DNA from: an uncultured Paracoccaceae bacterium
GTDB taxonomy: Bacteria > Pseudomonadota > Alphaproteobacteria > Rhodobacterales > Rhodobacteraceae
Direction of reading: 5' to 3'
DNA: 64,000 bases
NCBI GenBank assembly: GCA_943787985.1
Contig: CALSOO010000004.1
Span: 930,001-994,000 of the forward strand
Within the stretch, counting starts at the first letter, position 1, and each line of letters begins with the position of its first letter. Under the pieces are notes generated by a model that ran no database searches, was not told the DNA's origin, and saw only the letters and a program-made list of their open reading frames with translations. The translations under genes and the position numbers were made by a program. Shown piece by piece: positions 34,806 through 44,568 of this stretch.

Positions 34806-35842
34806 TCGATGTAATTCCGGGTATATCGGTTGCCCAAAGACGTCAGGATTTCGTAGCCGATTGTATCCGCAAAACCTGCAACCTTGTCCACGGATTGGTA
34901 TTGACCCAAAAGTTGAAGTGTTTCAGGCGGTTGCGCAAGATCCGTGACATCCACAGTGATCAGATCCATCGAAACCCGTCCGATGACGGGAACGTGCTGT
35001 TCACCGGCATAGAGTGTTGCCCCTGCACCCAGTGCGCGGATCAATCCATCTGCGTAACCAGCTGAAATCGTTGCGACAACCGTTGGGCGTTGTGCGGTCC
35101 ATGCATTGCCGTAACCGACCGTTTCTCCAACAGCAACATCGCGCAGCTGGATCACCGGAATATCAAGAGAGATCACACTGCGCCCCTCCGCAAAAGGCAA
35201 TCCGCCATACAAGCCAATCCCGGGGCGCGTCATATCAAAGTGATAGTCGTCCCCCATGAGCGTGCCGCCGGTTGCCGCCAAAGAGCGGGGAATGTCCAGC
35301 CCTTCGGTCATCTCGCGAAAGCTGTTGAGTTGGTGTGCGTTCATCGGGTGGTCTGGCTCGTCTGCGCAAGCCAAATGGGACATCAAAACTGTCGGGTTTT
35401 GCGCCAATGCGATGTCGCGTAGGGCTGACCACTCTGAAGGCTCCATACCCAAACGGTTCATGCCCGTATCCAGTTGAAGGCCGAAAGGCGCACCCGGGAG
35501 CGCTTCAACGTGGCGCAACATTTGATCAACGGAGTTGATCATTGGCACAAGGTCCGCGTCACGGATCACGTTCGTGTCGCCGGCCATGTGACCTGAAAAG
35601 ACGTTGATTGTGGGACCTGACCCGAGAGCGGTGCGCAATATTGCGCCTTCTTGTGCAACCGCGACAAAAAACGTGCGCGCCCCGGCTTTGGCCAAAGAGC
35701 GTCCGACAGAAGGGGCTCCCAAACCATACCCGTTGGCTTTCACCACTGCGGCCGTTTCGGTTTGGCTGTCGCTCATCGCGTCAAGAGCCTGCCAATTGGC
35801 GACCAAAGCGCCAAGGTTGATTGTCAAAAGTCCTGTACTCAT
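34802..35842 (-). CDS. alr: Alanine racemase
   Basis: 346 residues; PLP enzyme supplying D-alanine for peptidoglycan. The PLP lysine is Lys35 in [10 protein letters not shown]. The barrel blocks [11 protein letters not shown] and [11 protein letters not shown] and the C-terminal beta domain with [30 protein letters not shown] are all present, the last carrying residues near the catalytic Tyr. Slightly shorter than the usual 355-375 at the C-terminus. It sits 62 bases downstream of dnaB, as in many relatives, and is coupled to mlaE. Confidence 0.95.
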   Translation of the reverse strand: MSTGLLTINLGALVANWQALDAMSDSQTETAAVVKANGYGLGAPSVGRSLAKAGARTFFVAVAQEGAILRTALGSGPTINVFSGHMAGDTNVIRDADLVPMINSVDQMLRHVEALPGAPFGLQLDTGMNRLGMEPSEWSALRDIALAQNPTVLMSHLACADEPDHPMNAHQLNSFREMTEGLDIPRSLAATGGTLMGDDYHFDMTRPGIGLYGGLPFAEGRSVISLDIPVIQLRDVAVGETVGYGNAWTAQRPTVVATISAGYADGLIRALGAGATLYAGEQHVPVIGRVSMDLITVDVTDLAQPPETLQLLGQYQSVDKVAGFADTIGYEILTSLGNRYTRNYIE

Positions 35843-35904
35843 CCTACGGGTTTTGACAGGCGACGGGATTTGGTCAAGTGGGAAATGTCATTGCAGGTTC
35901 GGGA

Positions 35905-37403
35905 TCAGAATTCCTGATCGCCATCTCCATCGTTTTGCCAAGGCTGCGCAAGGTTGCCAAATCGCGTGAAGCGCCCTTCAAAGGACAGATCAACGGTTCC
36001 GATCGGACCATGACGCTGTTTTCCGATGACCACTTCCGCGCGCCCGTGCAAGCGTTCCATTTCCGCCTGCCATGTTGCCATCGCTTCAAGATCGTGATCG
36101 CCGGGCTTTTCGCGTTCTTTGTAGTACTCTTCGCGGTACACAAACATCACGACATCCGCGTCTTGCTCGATCGATCCTGATTCGCGCAAGTCCGAGAGCT
36201 GAGGGCGTTTATCTTCGCGGTTTTCCACCTGACGCGACAGCTGGGATAGGGCAATAACCGGAATGTCGAGTTCCTTAGCGATGGCTTTGAGGCCCATTGT
36301 GATCTCGAAATTTCGTTCACACGGTTTTCCGATTTCCCGGTGCCACGCACCAATTGGAGGTAGTCGATGATCAACACATCCAAACCATGCGTTCGTTTCA
36401 GGCGCCGCGCCCGTGCCGCGAGTTGACTGATGGGCAATGCCGGTGTGTCGTCGATGAAAAGGGGACAGGATTCCAAAGATTTCGCAGCCTCGACGAAACG
36501 GCGAAACTCTGCTTCGGTCATGTCGCCTGACCTGATCTGTTGGCTTGGAATTTCGGATGCTTCGGACAGGATGCGCGCGGCGAGTTGTTCGGCGCTCATT
36601 TCGAGCGAATAGAAACCGACAACACCTCCGTCGACGGCGCCTTCGGTCCCGTCTGCTGTCAGGCCGCGTTTGTAGGCTTTGGCCACGTTGAACGCGATGT
36701 TGGTGGCAAGGGAGGTCTTGCCCATGGAAGGGCGGCCAGCAAGAATCAAGAGGTCAGATCGGTGCAATCCGCCCAGCTTTTTGTCCATGTCTATCAAGCC
36801 GGTGGACACGCCCGAAAGCCCCCCGTCACGTTGATATGCTGTATTTGCAACATTAACAGCGTCGGTTACCGCCTTGAGAAAGCTTTGAAAACCGCTTTCT
36901 GATTGTCCTTGTTCAGCCAGTTTGTAGAGATGTTGTTCGGCTTCAACAATTTGCTCACGCGGCTCGGATGCGACATCGATCCGCGCGGCTTTCGCGGAGA
37001 TGTCACGCCCCAACAGGATCAGATCACGGCGCACGGCGAGGTCATAGATCATCTGCGCGTAGTCCCGCACAGCGAATGCGGAAATCGCAGCGCCTGCCAA
37101 ACGTGCCAGATAAGCGGGGCCTCCAAGCTCTTTGAGCCCTTCGTCGTCTTCCATAAAGGCTTTGATCGTCACCGGGCTGGCAAGGCTGTTGTTGGCAATG
37201 CGTTGGGACGCAATGTCAAAGATACGAGCGTGGACAGGATCGTAAAAATGCTGATCACCAATCACGGATGCGACACGATCATAGAGGTCGTTGTTTGTCA
37301 GAATCGCACCCAACAGTTGTTGTTCGGCTTCGATCGAATGCGGCATGGTTTCTGCCGCCTCGACTTGTGGTCCGCCGGCTGGAATTGTGCTGATCTCGTT
37401 CAT
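35905..37403 (-). CDS. dnaB: Replicative DNA helicase DnaB, frameshifted in this sequence
   Basis: The hexameric replication-fork helicase. The N-terminal domain ([19 protein letters not shown]) and the RecA-like domain (Walker [32 protein letters not shown]) read in one frame down to about 36307. The rest ([25 protein letters not shown], then [12 protein letters not shown]) reads in another frame to 35905. At the join the DNA gives NEIS then a shifted ATCACA; one missing G near 36306-36307 would restore [13 protein letters not shown] and a 499-residue protein. Since dnaB is essential and both halves are otherwise perfect, a sequencing or assembly error is most likely. Confidence 0.9.
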
Positions 37404-37495
37404 TTTGCCCCACCTGTCACTGCGCGCGTCTCCCCCCGGAAACGGCTAGACAATGTCTTAGCTGTTGAGGGGGCACTCGCGCAATCTTGATATCC

Positions 37496-37504
37496 TGTGG
37501 ATAA
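37496..37504 (-). promoter_or_regulatory. Candidate DnaA box upstream of dnaB
   Basis: TGTGGATAA on the plus strand, the complement of the consensus box TTATCCACA, lies 93 bases before the dnaB start. It is a single perfect match, and one chance occurrence in a 64 kb window would not be surprising. Confidence 0.35.
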
Positions 37505-37574
37505 CTCTGTGATGCAGGTTGCATACAGCATATTGAGGCACTTTGCACCTAAATCCCAATATAGGGTAGGCGGC

Positions 37575-38255
37575 TTATGATTTTTTGTTTGCGTCTTGCC
37601 ACGCGCGCGGGCCGTTCAAAAACGCCTCTACACCCGCAATGGTTGCGTCATCAAAGGCACCTGACAGCTTGGCCTCTGCCAGCACATCCCACCATGTGCA
37701 CAAGTGATGCAGCGCAACCCCATGATCACCCAAGGTCTTTTCGGTTTCCGGGAAAATTCCGTAGTTGAAGATCACGGCCGTGTGAGCGCATGTCGCTCCT
37801 GTTTCTCGAATCGCGTCGACAAATGACAATTTCGAACCGCCGTCAGTTGTAAGGTCTTCCACCAGCAAGACACGCTGGCCTTCGGACATTGCGCCTTCGA
37901 TCCGTGCGTTGCGCCCGTAGCCTTTGGGTTTTTTGCGCACATAGGTCATGGGCAGTGCCATGCGTTCTGCAACAAATGCCGCAAAGGGAATGCCTGCGGT
38001 CTCCCCCCCTGCGATGTTGTCAAACGCTTCAAACCCGGCATTGCGCATCACTGTGACCGTGAGGAAATCCATAAGTGTGGAGCGAATTCGCGGATAGCTG
38101 ATAAGCTTGCGGCAATCGATATACGTCGGACTTGGTAGCCCTGACGCAAGCGTGAAGGGCTCTTCTGTGTTGAAGTGCACCGCTTTGATCTCCAACAACA
38201 TCCGCGCTGTAAGGCGCGCCATTTCTTCGGGTGTGGGGTAGCTGGTGGGGATCAT
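37575..38255 (-). CDS. pyrE: Orotate phosphoribosyltransferase
   Basis: 226 residues; converts orotate and PRPP to OMP in pyrimidine synthesis. The PRPP motif is [36 protein letters not shown] and [17 protein letters not shown] (substrate and catalytic loop) are also family marks. The frame extends to 38345, but the ATG at 38255 begins the aligned protein. It follows pyrC on the same strand after 74 bases that include a dyad-plus-tail repeat. Confidence 0.95.
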   Translation of the reverse strand: MIPTSYPTPEEMARLTARMLLEIKAVHFNTEEPFTLASGLPSPTYIDCRKLISYPRIRSTLMDFLTVTVMRNAGFEAFDNIAGGETAGIPFAAFVAERMALPMTYVRKKPKGYGRNARIEGAMSEGQRVLLVEDLTTDGGSKLSFVDAIRETGATCAHTAVIFNYGIFPETEKTLGDHGVALHHLCTWWDVLAEAKLSGAFDDATIAGVEAFLNGPRAWQDANKKS

Positions 38256-38297
38256 GGTGAAGACCTTTTTGGAATGAGAGGGCAGGAGCCTCCGGCG

Positions 38298-38320
38298 GAG
38301 GTTTATTTGGCAAGGTGAAG
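38298..38320 (+). repeat. Short intergenic repeat with GC-rich dyad, copy 2
   Basis: Matches copy 1 at 20827-20849 in 22 of 23 bases, sharing tatttggcaaggtgaag. It is preceded by the overlapping dyad CCTCC-GGC-GGAGG (about 38289-38301). It lies between pyrC and pyrE, where it would be transcribed and could form a hairpin. Confidence 0.65.
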
Positions 38321-38329
38321 TTGATGGCG

Positions 38330-39367
38330 TTACGTGACGCGCCAATGCAGATCATAACCGGGGTCAAATACGGTCACGGGGCCTTCGGCGCTGTCGATAT
38401 GGCCAGGGTAGCGCACCGCGTCGCCTTTGGTGAGTGTGAGGGTGTCGCTGTTGGCGTCCAGTCCATAGAATGCTGGGCCATTCAGGGATGTGAAGCCTTC
38501 GAGCGCATTCAGTTTACCGTCTTGTTCGAACACTTCGGCAAGGATTGACATGGTGTTGGGCGCGGTAAAGCAGCCTGCGCAGCCGCAGGGCAGAAGTTTG
38601 TTGGCGTCGGTATGCGGCGCGCTGTCTGTACCAAGGAAAAAGCGTGTTTCTCCGGATGTGGCGGCGTCGCGCAGAGCAAGCCTGTGTTCTTCCCGTTTGG
38701 CGACAGGCAGGCAATAATAGTGTGGTTTGATCCCGCCTGCGAGGATATGATTGCGGTTGATCACAAGGTGATGTGTGGTGATTGTTGCACCGAGCCGGTC
38801 GTTTTGCGCACGCGCATAATCCACCGCGTCTTTGGTTGTGATGTGTTCCATGATCACGCGCAGCTCTGGTGTGGCTTTTCGGATCGGATCCAGAACACGA
38901 TCAATGAACACGGCTTCGCGGTCAAAAATGTCGATATCGTGGTCGGTGACTTCGCCGTGTACGCACAATGGAAGCCCGATTTCGGCCATTTTTTCCAATG
39001 TGGGGCGTACCTTGTCGAAGTGGCTAACGCCGGATGCAGAATTTGTGGTGGCGCCGGCAGGGTAGAGTTTGACCGCTTTGATCAATCCGGATGCATGCGC
39101 TTGTGCCACGTCGTCGGGATCGGTTTCTTCCGTCAGGTAGAGCGTCATCAAGGGCTCGAACTGTGCTTCTTGGGGCAAGGCGGCCAAAATACGGTCGCGG
39201 TAGGCGACGGCCTGCGCACCTGTCACCACAGGCGGCACAAGATTGGGCATGATGATTGCACGGGCGAAATGTGCAGCAGTATAAGGGAGAACAGCCTGCA
39301 ACATTGCGCCGTCGCGCAGGTGCAAGTGCCAATCGTCGGGACGGCGAAGCGTGAGCGTATCTGTCAT
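38330..39367 (-). CDS. pyrC: Dihydroorotase
   Basis: 345 residues; zinc enzyme closing carbamoyl aspartate to dihydroorotate. Zinc ligands are visible in DWHLHLRDG (HxH), the carboxylated lysine lies in [13 protein letters not shown], the further histidines in CVHGE and TTHHL, and the Asp in FLGTDSAPH. The class I PyrC form of E. coli has the same layout and length. The start at 39367 ([16 protein letters not shown]) was chosen over 39445. Next to pyrE, so two pyrimidine steps are together, downstream of the glycan-like cluster. Confidence 0.95.
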   Translation of the reverse strand: MTDTLTLRRPDDWHLHLRDGAMLQAVLPYTAAHFARAIIMPNLVPPVVTGAQAVAYRDRILAALPQEAQFEPLMTLYLTEETDPDDVAQAHASGLIKAVKLYPAGATTNSASGVSHFDKVRPTLEKMAEIGLPLCVHGEVTDHDIDIFDREAVFIDRVLDPIRKATPELRVIMEHITTKDAVDYARAQNDRLGATITTHHLVINRNHILAGGIKPHYYCLPVAKREEHRLALRDAATSGETRFFLGTDSAPHTDANKLLPCGCAGCFTAPNTMSILAEVFEQDGKLNALEGFTSLNGPAFYGLDANSDTLTLTKGDAVRYPGHIDSAEGPVTVFDPGYDLHWRVT

Positions 39368-39419
39368 GGGCAGCGCGGTAGCATGCCCACGTCTGTGTGG
39401 CCAGTGATTTCGCGCCGGT

Positions 39420-40376
39420 TTAGTCCTCGGAAGAGCCCGCCGCATCGGTTGTCGCGTCGCCTTTGTTCAATTCTGCCAATCGGCGCGCAAAGTGGGGGGC
39501 TTTGGCTGTGGCTGTGATGTTTTCACAAATCATCCGCGACAGCTCGAAGCGCTCGGCGAGGTCGGTTTGAGCCAAGAGATTGCGCAAGTACCCGCGATGT
39601 GTGCGCCGTGTGCGATACATTTGTGCAAAGCTGTATGTGTTTAAAGTCCCCGCGGCTGCTTTGCTGAGCAAGGGCAGGAAGAGTTCCATGTGGAGGATTT
39701 GGCTTTGCAACGCGACCCCCATCAAGGGCATACGGAATTTTGTGACATTGGGTCGCGTGAACAATGCGGCGTGCATCGCATCCAATGGTTCTTTGGGATC
39801 GTAGAGCACAAAAGCATGATCCGCGGCGTCCAGCATATCTGGCGCATACCCGAAGCGGCTGTTGAAGTCCAAACGGCGCTGCTCTGCAAAGCGTTCGTCC
39901 CATTCGGTCACGCGAGGGTCGAGGGTTGCCTGCGGCTGAATCGCGACAACACGCGCACCGGGGGCTGCAACGGAAAACGCAGCGGCTGCGTAGCCACACG
40001 GGCCTGCGCCATAAAATATGACGTCTTCAAAATCGTCAAAGAAACCTTCGTCGATCAATGTGTCGAAGTAGCCGTAGACCTTGCCGTCGCGAAACCACGT
40101 GTCGCCGTCGCAGGCCAGACACAGATGCGACCATCCAAAAGCTTGCACCAAATCCCAGCCCAATGGCAAAGCCTGTTCGCGCAAAGCGCGAATGCCCTGA
40201 ATGGTTTCGAATGTAACAACCAAGGTTGGTTTCTTTTGGATAAAGGCAGCAAAGTGCTTTTTACCCAATGGCTTGAAGTGACCGTGCTGCATTGAAATCT
40301 CGGCGATGCGCTTAAGCCAGTCGGCTTTGCTTAACGCGCCCAGGGGTGTCTCGAAGTGTGTCGCATCAGCGCTCAT
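39420..40376 (-). CDS. Alpha/beta-hydrolase-like protein without nucleophile
   Basis: 318 residues, of a type that in Roseobacters is often labelled phosphoadenosine phosphosulfate reductase, a name the sequence does not support. [15 protein letters not shown] at 51-65 and [38 protein letters not shown] look like the strand-elbow-helix and the next strand of an alpha/beta hydrolase. The elbow reads GAGPCGY where enzymes have GxSxGG, so no Ser nucleophile is present. No signal peptide. It is the last gene of the run that holds three glycosyltransferases and a sulfotransferase, 95 bases after the 40471 gene. Function unknown. Confidence 0.65.
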   Translation of the reverse strand: MSADATHFETPLGALSKADWLKRIAEISMQHGHFKPLGKKHFAAFIQKKPTLVVTFETIQGIRALREQALPLGWDLVQAFGWSHLCLACDGDTWFRDGKVYGYFDTLIDEGFFDDFEDVIFYGAGPCGYAAAAFSVAAPGARVVAIQPQATLDPRVTEWDERFAEQRRLDFNSRFGYAPDMLDAADHAFVLYDPKEPLDAMHAALFTRPNVTKFRMPLMGVALQSQILHMELFLPLLSKAAAGTLNTYSFAQMYRTRRTHRGYLRNLLAQTDLAERFELSRMICENITATAKAPHFARRLAELNKGDATTDAAGSSED

Positions 40377-40470
40377 CGGTCTTGATCCTCAATCGGTCAC
40401 GGTGTCGGGTTTGGACACGTCTCGAAGGCAACCTAAGAGGGGATTGGGGCAGAAATGCGCTTAATTTATG

Positions 40471-41520
40471 CTAATTGCCAGCCTTTTGACGGGCAAGGTT
40501 GGCGTAGCGTACCATGAATTTTGCGGCTTTCTGGGGGACCGGGCGTGAGGGGGGGGCCATCAACAACCGCCCGAACAAGGCGCGAAAGGGTTCTTTTTCC
40601 ATCAAAGCATCAAAGCGGGTTTTGCGCCATGCCACAGCATCCTTGTGCAGTTTGGCGAGGACTTTATCGGCCATCAATTCCTGCGTGATATTCGTGCGCT
40701 GTTCAGCATTTGTCTGGATTGAAGTGTCTGTGTCCGTGTTGAAATTCCGCTCTATCCAGTAGTCGAGCCCCAGAATGTCTTTGGCATGCACTGCGCGGCC
40801 GCGGTCCGCCTTTAGAACGTAACTTTCCATTGCGCCCAAAGGATAGTGGTTGAGTTGGGCCAGCTTGTAGTTGGGCTGCCCGAAGTTGGAGAAAATCCGT
40901 TTGTTTTTGAATTTGTCGCTCAGGGTGCGCCCTTCGCAATCATACCAGCGCGTGGCGTTCACACGGTCCGGGTCGGGGTTGCGAGGACGGTGCACGCCAA
41001 CTTTGCGGTAAGTTCCGTCATTGACGTAAAACGTCTTGAACATCGACGCACGCCATGGCCAGTGCATGATGTCTGGCACACATTTGGTAAACTGATCGAC
41101 AACAGGAGCGTCGATGAAACGGACCTGATCGGCATTGCCAAACAGCTTCCATGTCAGTGTGATTGCAGTGGCGTCCGGCAAAGCAGTCAAAAGGGCGGGC
41201 AGGGTGCCGTCACCTGTGTGAATGTTGACGAATTCGTCCACGTCCAGCGGTAAAATCCAATCCGCCTTTTTGACGATGTTCAGCTTATCGGCAGTTTTGA
41301 GTGCGGTGAACTGAATGCCCCCTTTGTCATAGGGGCCGTCGTTGCGTACATGTTTGATTTGCCCCATCGCATCAAGACGGTCGAGCATCGTGTCGGTGCC
41401 ATCCTGACAGTCGTTTGAGAACACCAGAAAATCTGTGAACCCCACCGCGCGATGATGGGCGAGCCATTCCAACAGGAAGGCCCCCTCATTTCGCACGGTC
41501 AAGATGGCAAGGAACTTCAC
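40471..41520 (-). CDS. Family 2-like glycosyltransferase (Glyco_tranf_2_4 type)
   Basis: 349 residues. The N-terminus MKFLAILTVRNEGAFLLEWLAHHRAVGF and the SNDCQDGTD block are typical of Glyco_tranf_2_4 enzymes, related to GT2/GT92. The metal-binding DxD is in LPLDVDEFVNI (about 90-100), and QLNHYPLGAMESYVLKADRGRA is the conserved acceptor-side block. The start is GTG with AGGTC upstream. No signal peptide or membrane helix, so it acts in the cytoplasm or at the inner face of the membrane. Sugar and acceptor are unknown; two paralogues lie upstream. The gap from the 41549 gene is 28 bases. Confidence 0.82.
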   Translation of the reverse strand: MKFLAILTVRNEGAFLLEWLAHHRAVGFTDFLVFSNDCQDGTDTMLDRLDAMGQIKHVRNDGPYDKGGIQFTALKTADKLNIVKKADWILPLDVDEFVNIHTGDGTLPALLTALPDATAITLTWKLFGNADQVRFIDAPVVDQFTKCVPDIMHWPWRASMFKTFYVNDGTYRKVGVHRPRNPDPDRVNATRWYDCEGRTLSDKFKNKRIFSNFGQPNYKLAQLNHYPLGAMESYVLKADRGRAVHAKDILGLDYWIERNFNTDTDTSIQTNAEQRTNITQELMADKVLAKLHKDAVAWRKTRFDALMEKEPFRALFGRLLMAPPSRPVPQKAAKFMVRYANLARQKAGN

Positions 41521-41548
41521 AGAATTGACCTGCGGGGATCAGATCGCA

Positions 41549-43927
41549 TCAGCTTTCCATATCCAGTGCCAATGCATAGGCCACGCGCTCTGTTTCGGTC
41601 AGTTTGACTTTCAGCGCTTGGTTATAAAGGTCTTCGAATTCGGGCATCCCGTGCAACTCGATTGCTTTTTCACGGTGCCATTCAAGTCCTTTTTCGTGCC
41701 ATGCGCGCAGAGTTTCATCCTCCATTAGGCGGTCATATTCTGCCTTGGTGCGGGGCACGTTGCGTTTGATGGTAATGTCGCGGAAGTCCGACCAATCCAT
41801 GCGAATCCAATAGTTGATCCCGATAGAGCGATCGACATGCAAAGCACGACCACGCTGGCGCTTGATCAAGAAACTCTCGGCCGAGCGCAAGGCATAGTGG
41901 TTGAGCTGGATTAGATCATAACCAATTGATTTTTTGGAGTTTCTCCAGCCGCTTTCTGCCGCTTCCTTGGTCATGTCCTCGCCCGAGCCATTGACCCATT
42001 TGACCTTTTTCTTGAAGCTTTCATCCAGTTTGTTGGGACGGTGACAGCTGATCTTTTCATAGGCACCGATGTTTTTGAACATGGTTTTAAAGCCCCAGAC
42101 TGTGTGCGGCTTGGGACAGAATTTCGGGGCGCAGGTGTCGAATTGATCAATCACCAGATCGTCGTTCAGGCGTGTCACACCGTTGTGGCCAAACAGGCGC
42201 CATGTCATGGCTACGTTGGTGGCATCGGGAACGCGTTCCAAGAAATCCTGCAACGTGCCATTGCCACACCGCACATTCATGAACTCGTCCACATCAATGT
42301 GAATGATCCATTCCGCATTTTTGATCACAGGTTCTTTCAAGGACTGGTTCAATGCGTATTGTTGCGGTGAATTGCCCTTCCAATTGTCATTGTTACGGTG
42401 CTGGATGACGCCCATCTCTTGCAAGCGATCCAACAGTTCTGACGTGCCATCAGAGCAATCATTTGTGTAGATCAGGAAGTTATCGACGCCCATGGCGCGA
42501 TGATAGGCGATCCACTCCACGATATATGGCGTTTCGTTCTTCATACATCCAACGATGACATTGCCTGAATTATTCTTTGGCAAATCACGTTTGGGAATAG
42601 GGGTATATGCGGCGGCGAGTTCTTCTTCGTTCACGGCACCCATACGGTTGTGCGGGGCAAATGAAGAGCTTTTGAGCTTTTCAAAGTTCTGGACGGCCAA
42701 GGGCGGAAGCAAGGCGCGCGCGATTTCCGTTAGCCCGTCTTTTGAGGGGCCCTCAGACCGGGTTTGCGCAGGAAGGCTGGAGTTTGCACCCATGTTCGCA
42801 AGGTCGGCACCTTTTCCTTTGCTCTCTTCTTTGGTCGCTTTGTCGATGCGCCACATAAAGCCCAAAAGGTATTGCGATGCACGAAACCCGAATTTGGGGT
42901 CGGCTTCACGCCATGCCCCTTTGGCGCGCGGCTTTTTCATGGCGTCTGCGTTGAGCCCTTTGTGGGCTTTGACCAGCTTGGTGTTGTCTGCGGTAAAAGT
43001 TTTGGAAATCTCGGACAGGGAAGCGATGTCAATTTCGTCACCGTCCACTTTGATTTCATTGACAAATGAGCGCCACAACTGTCGTGGCAAAATCCGTTTT
43101 TTGGAGGCAAGCACCTTGAGGATCAACTCATTGAGCAAGCGTCCGCGCGTCAGCCACGCATCTGCGGGCAGTGGCGTGACTTGGCCAGCAGGCGCTTTGC
43201 CGATGACGTCGTTAATCTCGAAGGCGGCGCGGATTTCATCCGTGACGGTTTCGGATGCAAAGTGCTCGGCGTCATAGCCGCGCAAGTTTACGCTGCCTTT
43301 GCCAAATGTCTCTTCCCAAAATGCGACAAGGGCTGCGTAGTCGAGCCAAAATGGCGCGCCTTGGTTTTCGTGGAATACGCCAGCTTGAGCGTCAATTTTT
43401 GGCTGCTCTGCCAGGCAATCTGCCCACCAGGTTTTCGAACCGGCCAAAGCGAGCTCTTGTTCGAGCGAAACGCCGCGTCCCTCAAGGATCTGCTCAGCGT
43501 AGTGGCGCACCAGCACCTGTGCTTGTTCTGCGACATGCGCAACGATGCGGATGTCCTCGGACAGCGGGGTGAGAAGGGCGCGCAACCGCTGCAATTCTGA
43601 CGGGCGCGACAAGCAGGCGCCCAACTGGGAAGAGGACAGTATCAGCTCGTCAGGCTGATGTTGTGCGACCTCTTTGGCCAGATCGGCGGCCAAAGCATCG
43701 AAGAGAACTTGTTGTTTGTCTGCAGTGATATAGCCGCGATTGTAGCGCAAGGGGTCAACGTGATCCGGATCGGTCACTGCCATAAACAGGCGGGTGTGGT
43801 TTTTATTGCCGGGGCTGCGCGCAAACAACACGCCCTTGGCAATCATTTGGTCCCGCTTCAGCGCCAGAACCGATTGCAACCGGTCCGCACCAACATGTTC
43901 AAGACCTATATGCAGATGGATGCGCAT
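41549..43927 (-). CDS. Two-domain protein: degenerate sulfotransferase-like plus glycosyltransferase
   Basis: 792 residues. Residues 1-230 resemble bacterial sulfotransferases: RIHLHIGLEHVGADRLQ replaces the PAPS loop HIGxxKTGTTxxQ, and KGVLFARSPGNKNHTRLF, DELILSSSQL and RLRALLTPLSEDIRIVAHV follow the same order. The Lys and Thr of the loop are lost, so sulfate transfer by this domain is unlikely. A linker of about 200 residues leads to a glycosyltransferase domain (about 455-690) with GCMKNETPYIVEWIAYHRAMGV, YTNDCSDGTSELL, HIDVDEFMNV and LNHYALRSAESFLIKRQRGRA. The ATG overlaps the stop of the intact sulfotransferase gene by one base (TAATG). Confidence 0.78.
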   Translation of the reverse strand: MRIHLHIGLEHVGADRLQSVLALKRDQMIAKGVLFARSPGNKNHTRLFMAVTDPDHVDPLRYNRGYITADKQQVLFDALAADLAKEVAQHQPDELILSSSQLGACLSRPSELQRLRALLTPLSEDIRIVAHVAEQAQVLVRHYAEQILEGRGVSLEQELALAGSKTWWADCLAEQPKIDAQAGVFHENQGAPFWLDYAALVAFWEETFGKGSVNLRGYDAEHFASETVTDEIRAAFEINDVIGKAPAGQVTPLPADAWLTRGRLLNELILKVLASKKRILPRQLWRSFVNEIKVDGDEIDIASLSEISKTFTADNTKLVKAHKGLNADAMKKPRAKGAWREADPKFGFRASQYLLGFMWRIDKATKEESKGKGADLANMGANSSLPAQTRSEGPSKDGLTEIARALLPPLAVQNFEKLKSSSFAPHNRMGAVNEEELAAAYTPIPKRDLPKNNSGNVIVGCMKNETPYIVEWIAYHRAMGVDNFLIYTNDCSDGTSELLDRLQEMGVIQHRNNDNWKGNSPQQYALNQSLKEPVIKNAEWIIHIDVDEFMNVRCGNGTLQDFLERVPDATNVAMTWRLFGHNGVTRLNDDLVIDQFDTCAPKFCPKPHTVWGFKTMFKNIGAYEKISCHRPNKLDESFKKKVKWVNGSGEDMTKEAAESGWRNSKKSIGYDLIQLNHYALRSAESFLIKRQRGRALHVDRSIGINYWIRMDWSDFRDITIKRNVPRTKAEYDRLMEDETLRAWHEKGLEWHREKAIELHGMPEFEDLYNQALKVKLTETERVAYALALDMES

Positions 43928-44568
43928 TATGCGACCTCACTGTCTAAATTACGGTTTTCAGGGTTCGCGTTTGCGCGTCCCCACCATGGAAGGGAGATGC
44001 CCAAAAAGCCGCTGAGCAAGTCGCGCACACCGGGATCTGCGACATCGTATTCAAGGAAATCATCATCATCCGCAAAGATTTTGCGCAAGTGTGCGTAGTG
44101 GGATTCGATCCATTGGATGCGTTCTTTGGAGGTCTCTCCGTAGCCCTTCGGCAGGCCGGGGACAGGGTTCTCGGGCAAACGGGTGACGCCCATATTGGAC
44201 CACGCCAGCATAGATTGGGAAATATCCCAGCTGTCGCGATTGGAGGCGACGAACTTCAGGCCCGGGTGGCGCTCGCGCAAGGCATTGATCAACCCGAAAT
44301 CCATTTGCGGCCAGATGGATTTCCCTTCACTCAGCACGCTCATTTCGGTTATCGCATTGAAACCATACAAAAAAGTGGCCGGATCCCCGGATTCGTAATA
44401 GCCACGATAGAGCAATTCAGCCACGAATTGGTTATGGATCGATCGATTGTTGGTCTGTTTCGGTTTGATCTTGTGATCAGCAACAACCAATCCCGCACGG
44501 CGCAACGCACGGGCCAATGTTGTCGTACCCGTCTTGGGCAGGCCCAAATTAACCACCATCAAGCTCAT
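43927..44568 (-). CDS. Sulfotransferase family protein
   Basis: 213 residues. The PAPS-binding loop is intact: VVNLGLPKTGTTTLARAL (5-22). The 3'-phosphate site is probably in LKFVASNRDSWDISQSMLAW. The C-terminus has FLEYDVADPGVRDLLSGFLGI, usual for short bacterial sulfotransferases. It should move sulfate from PAPS to a sugar hydroxyl or amine, most likely on a glycan made by the flanking glycosyltransferases. Its ATG overlaps the stop of the 44565 gene by four bases and its stop overlaps the 41549 gene start, so all three are translated together. Confidence 0.85.
   Translation of the reverse strand: MSLMVVNLGLPKTGTTTLARALRRAGLVVADHKIKPKQTNNRSIHNQFVAELLYRGYYESGDPATFLYGFNAITEMSVLSEGKSIWPQMDFGLINALRERHPGLKFVASNRDSWDISQSMLAWSNMGVTRLPENPVPGLPKGYGETSKERIQWIESHYAHLRKIFADDDDFLEYDVADPGVRDLLSGFLGISLPWWGRANANPENRNLDSEVA

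Noticed and set aside
35900-37410. dnaB as a true split gene or a programmed frameshift
   Set aside because: No slippery heptamer or stimulatory structure is visible at the junction; a one-base sequence error explains it more simply.
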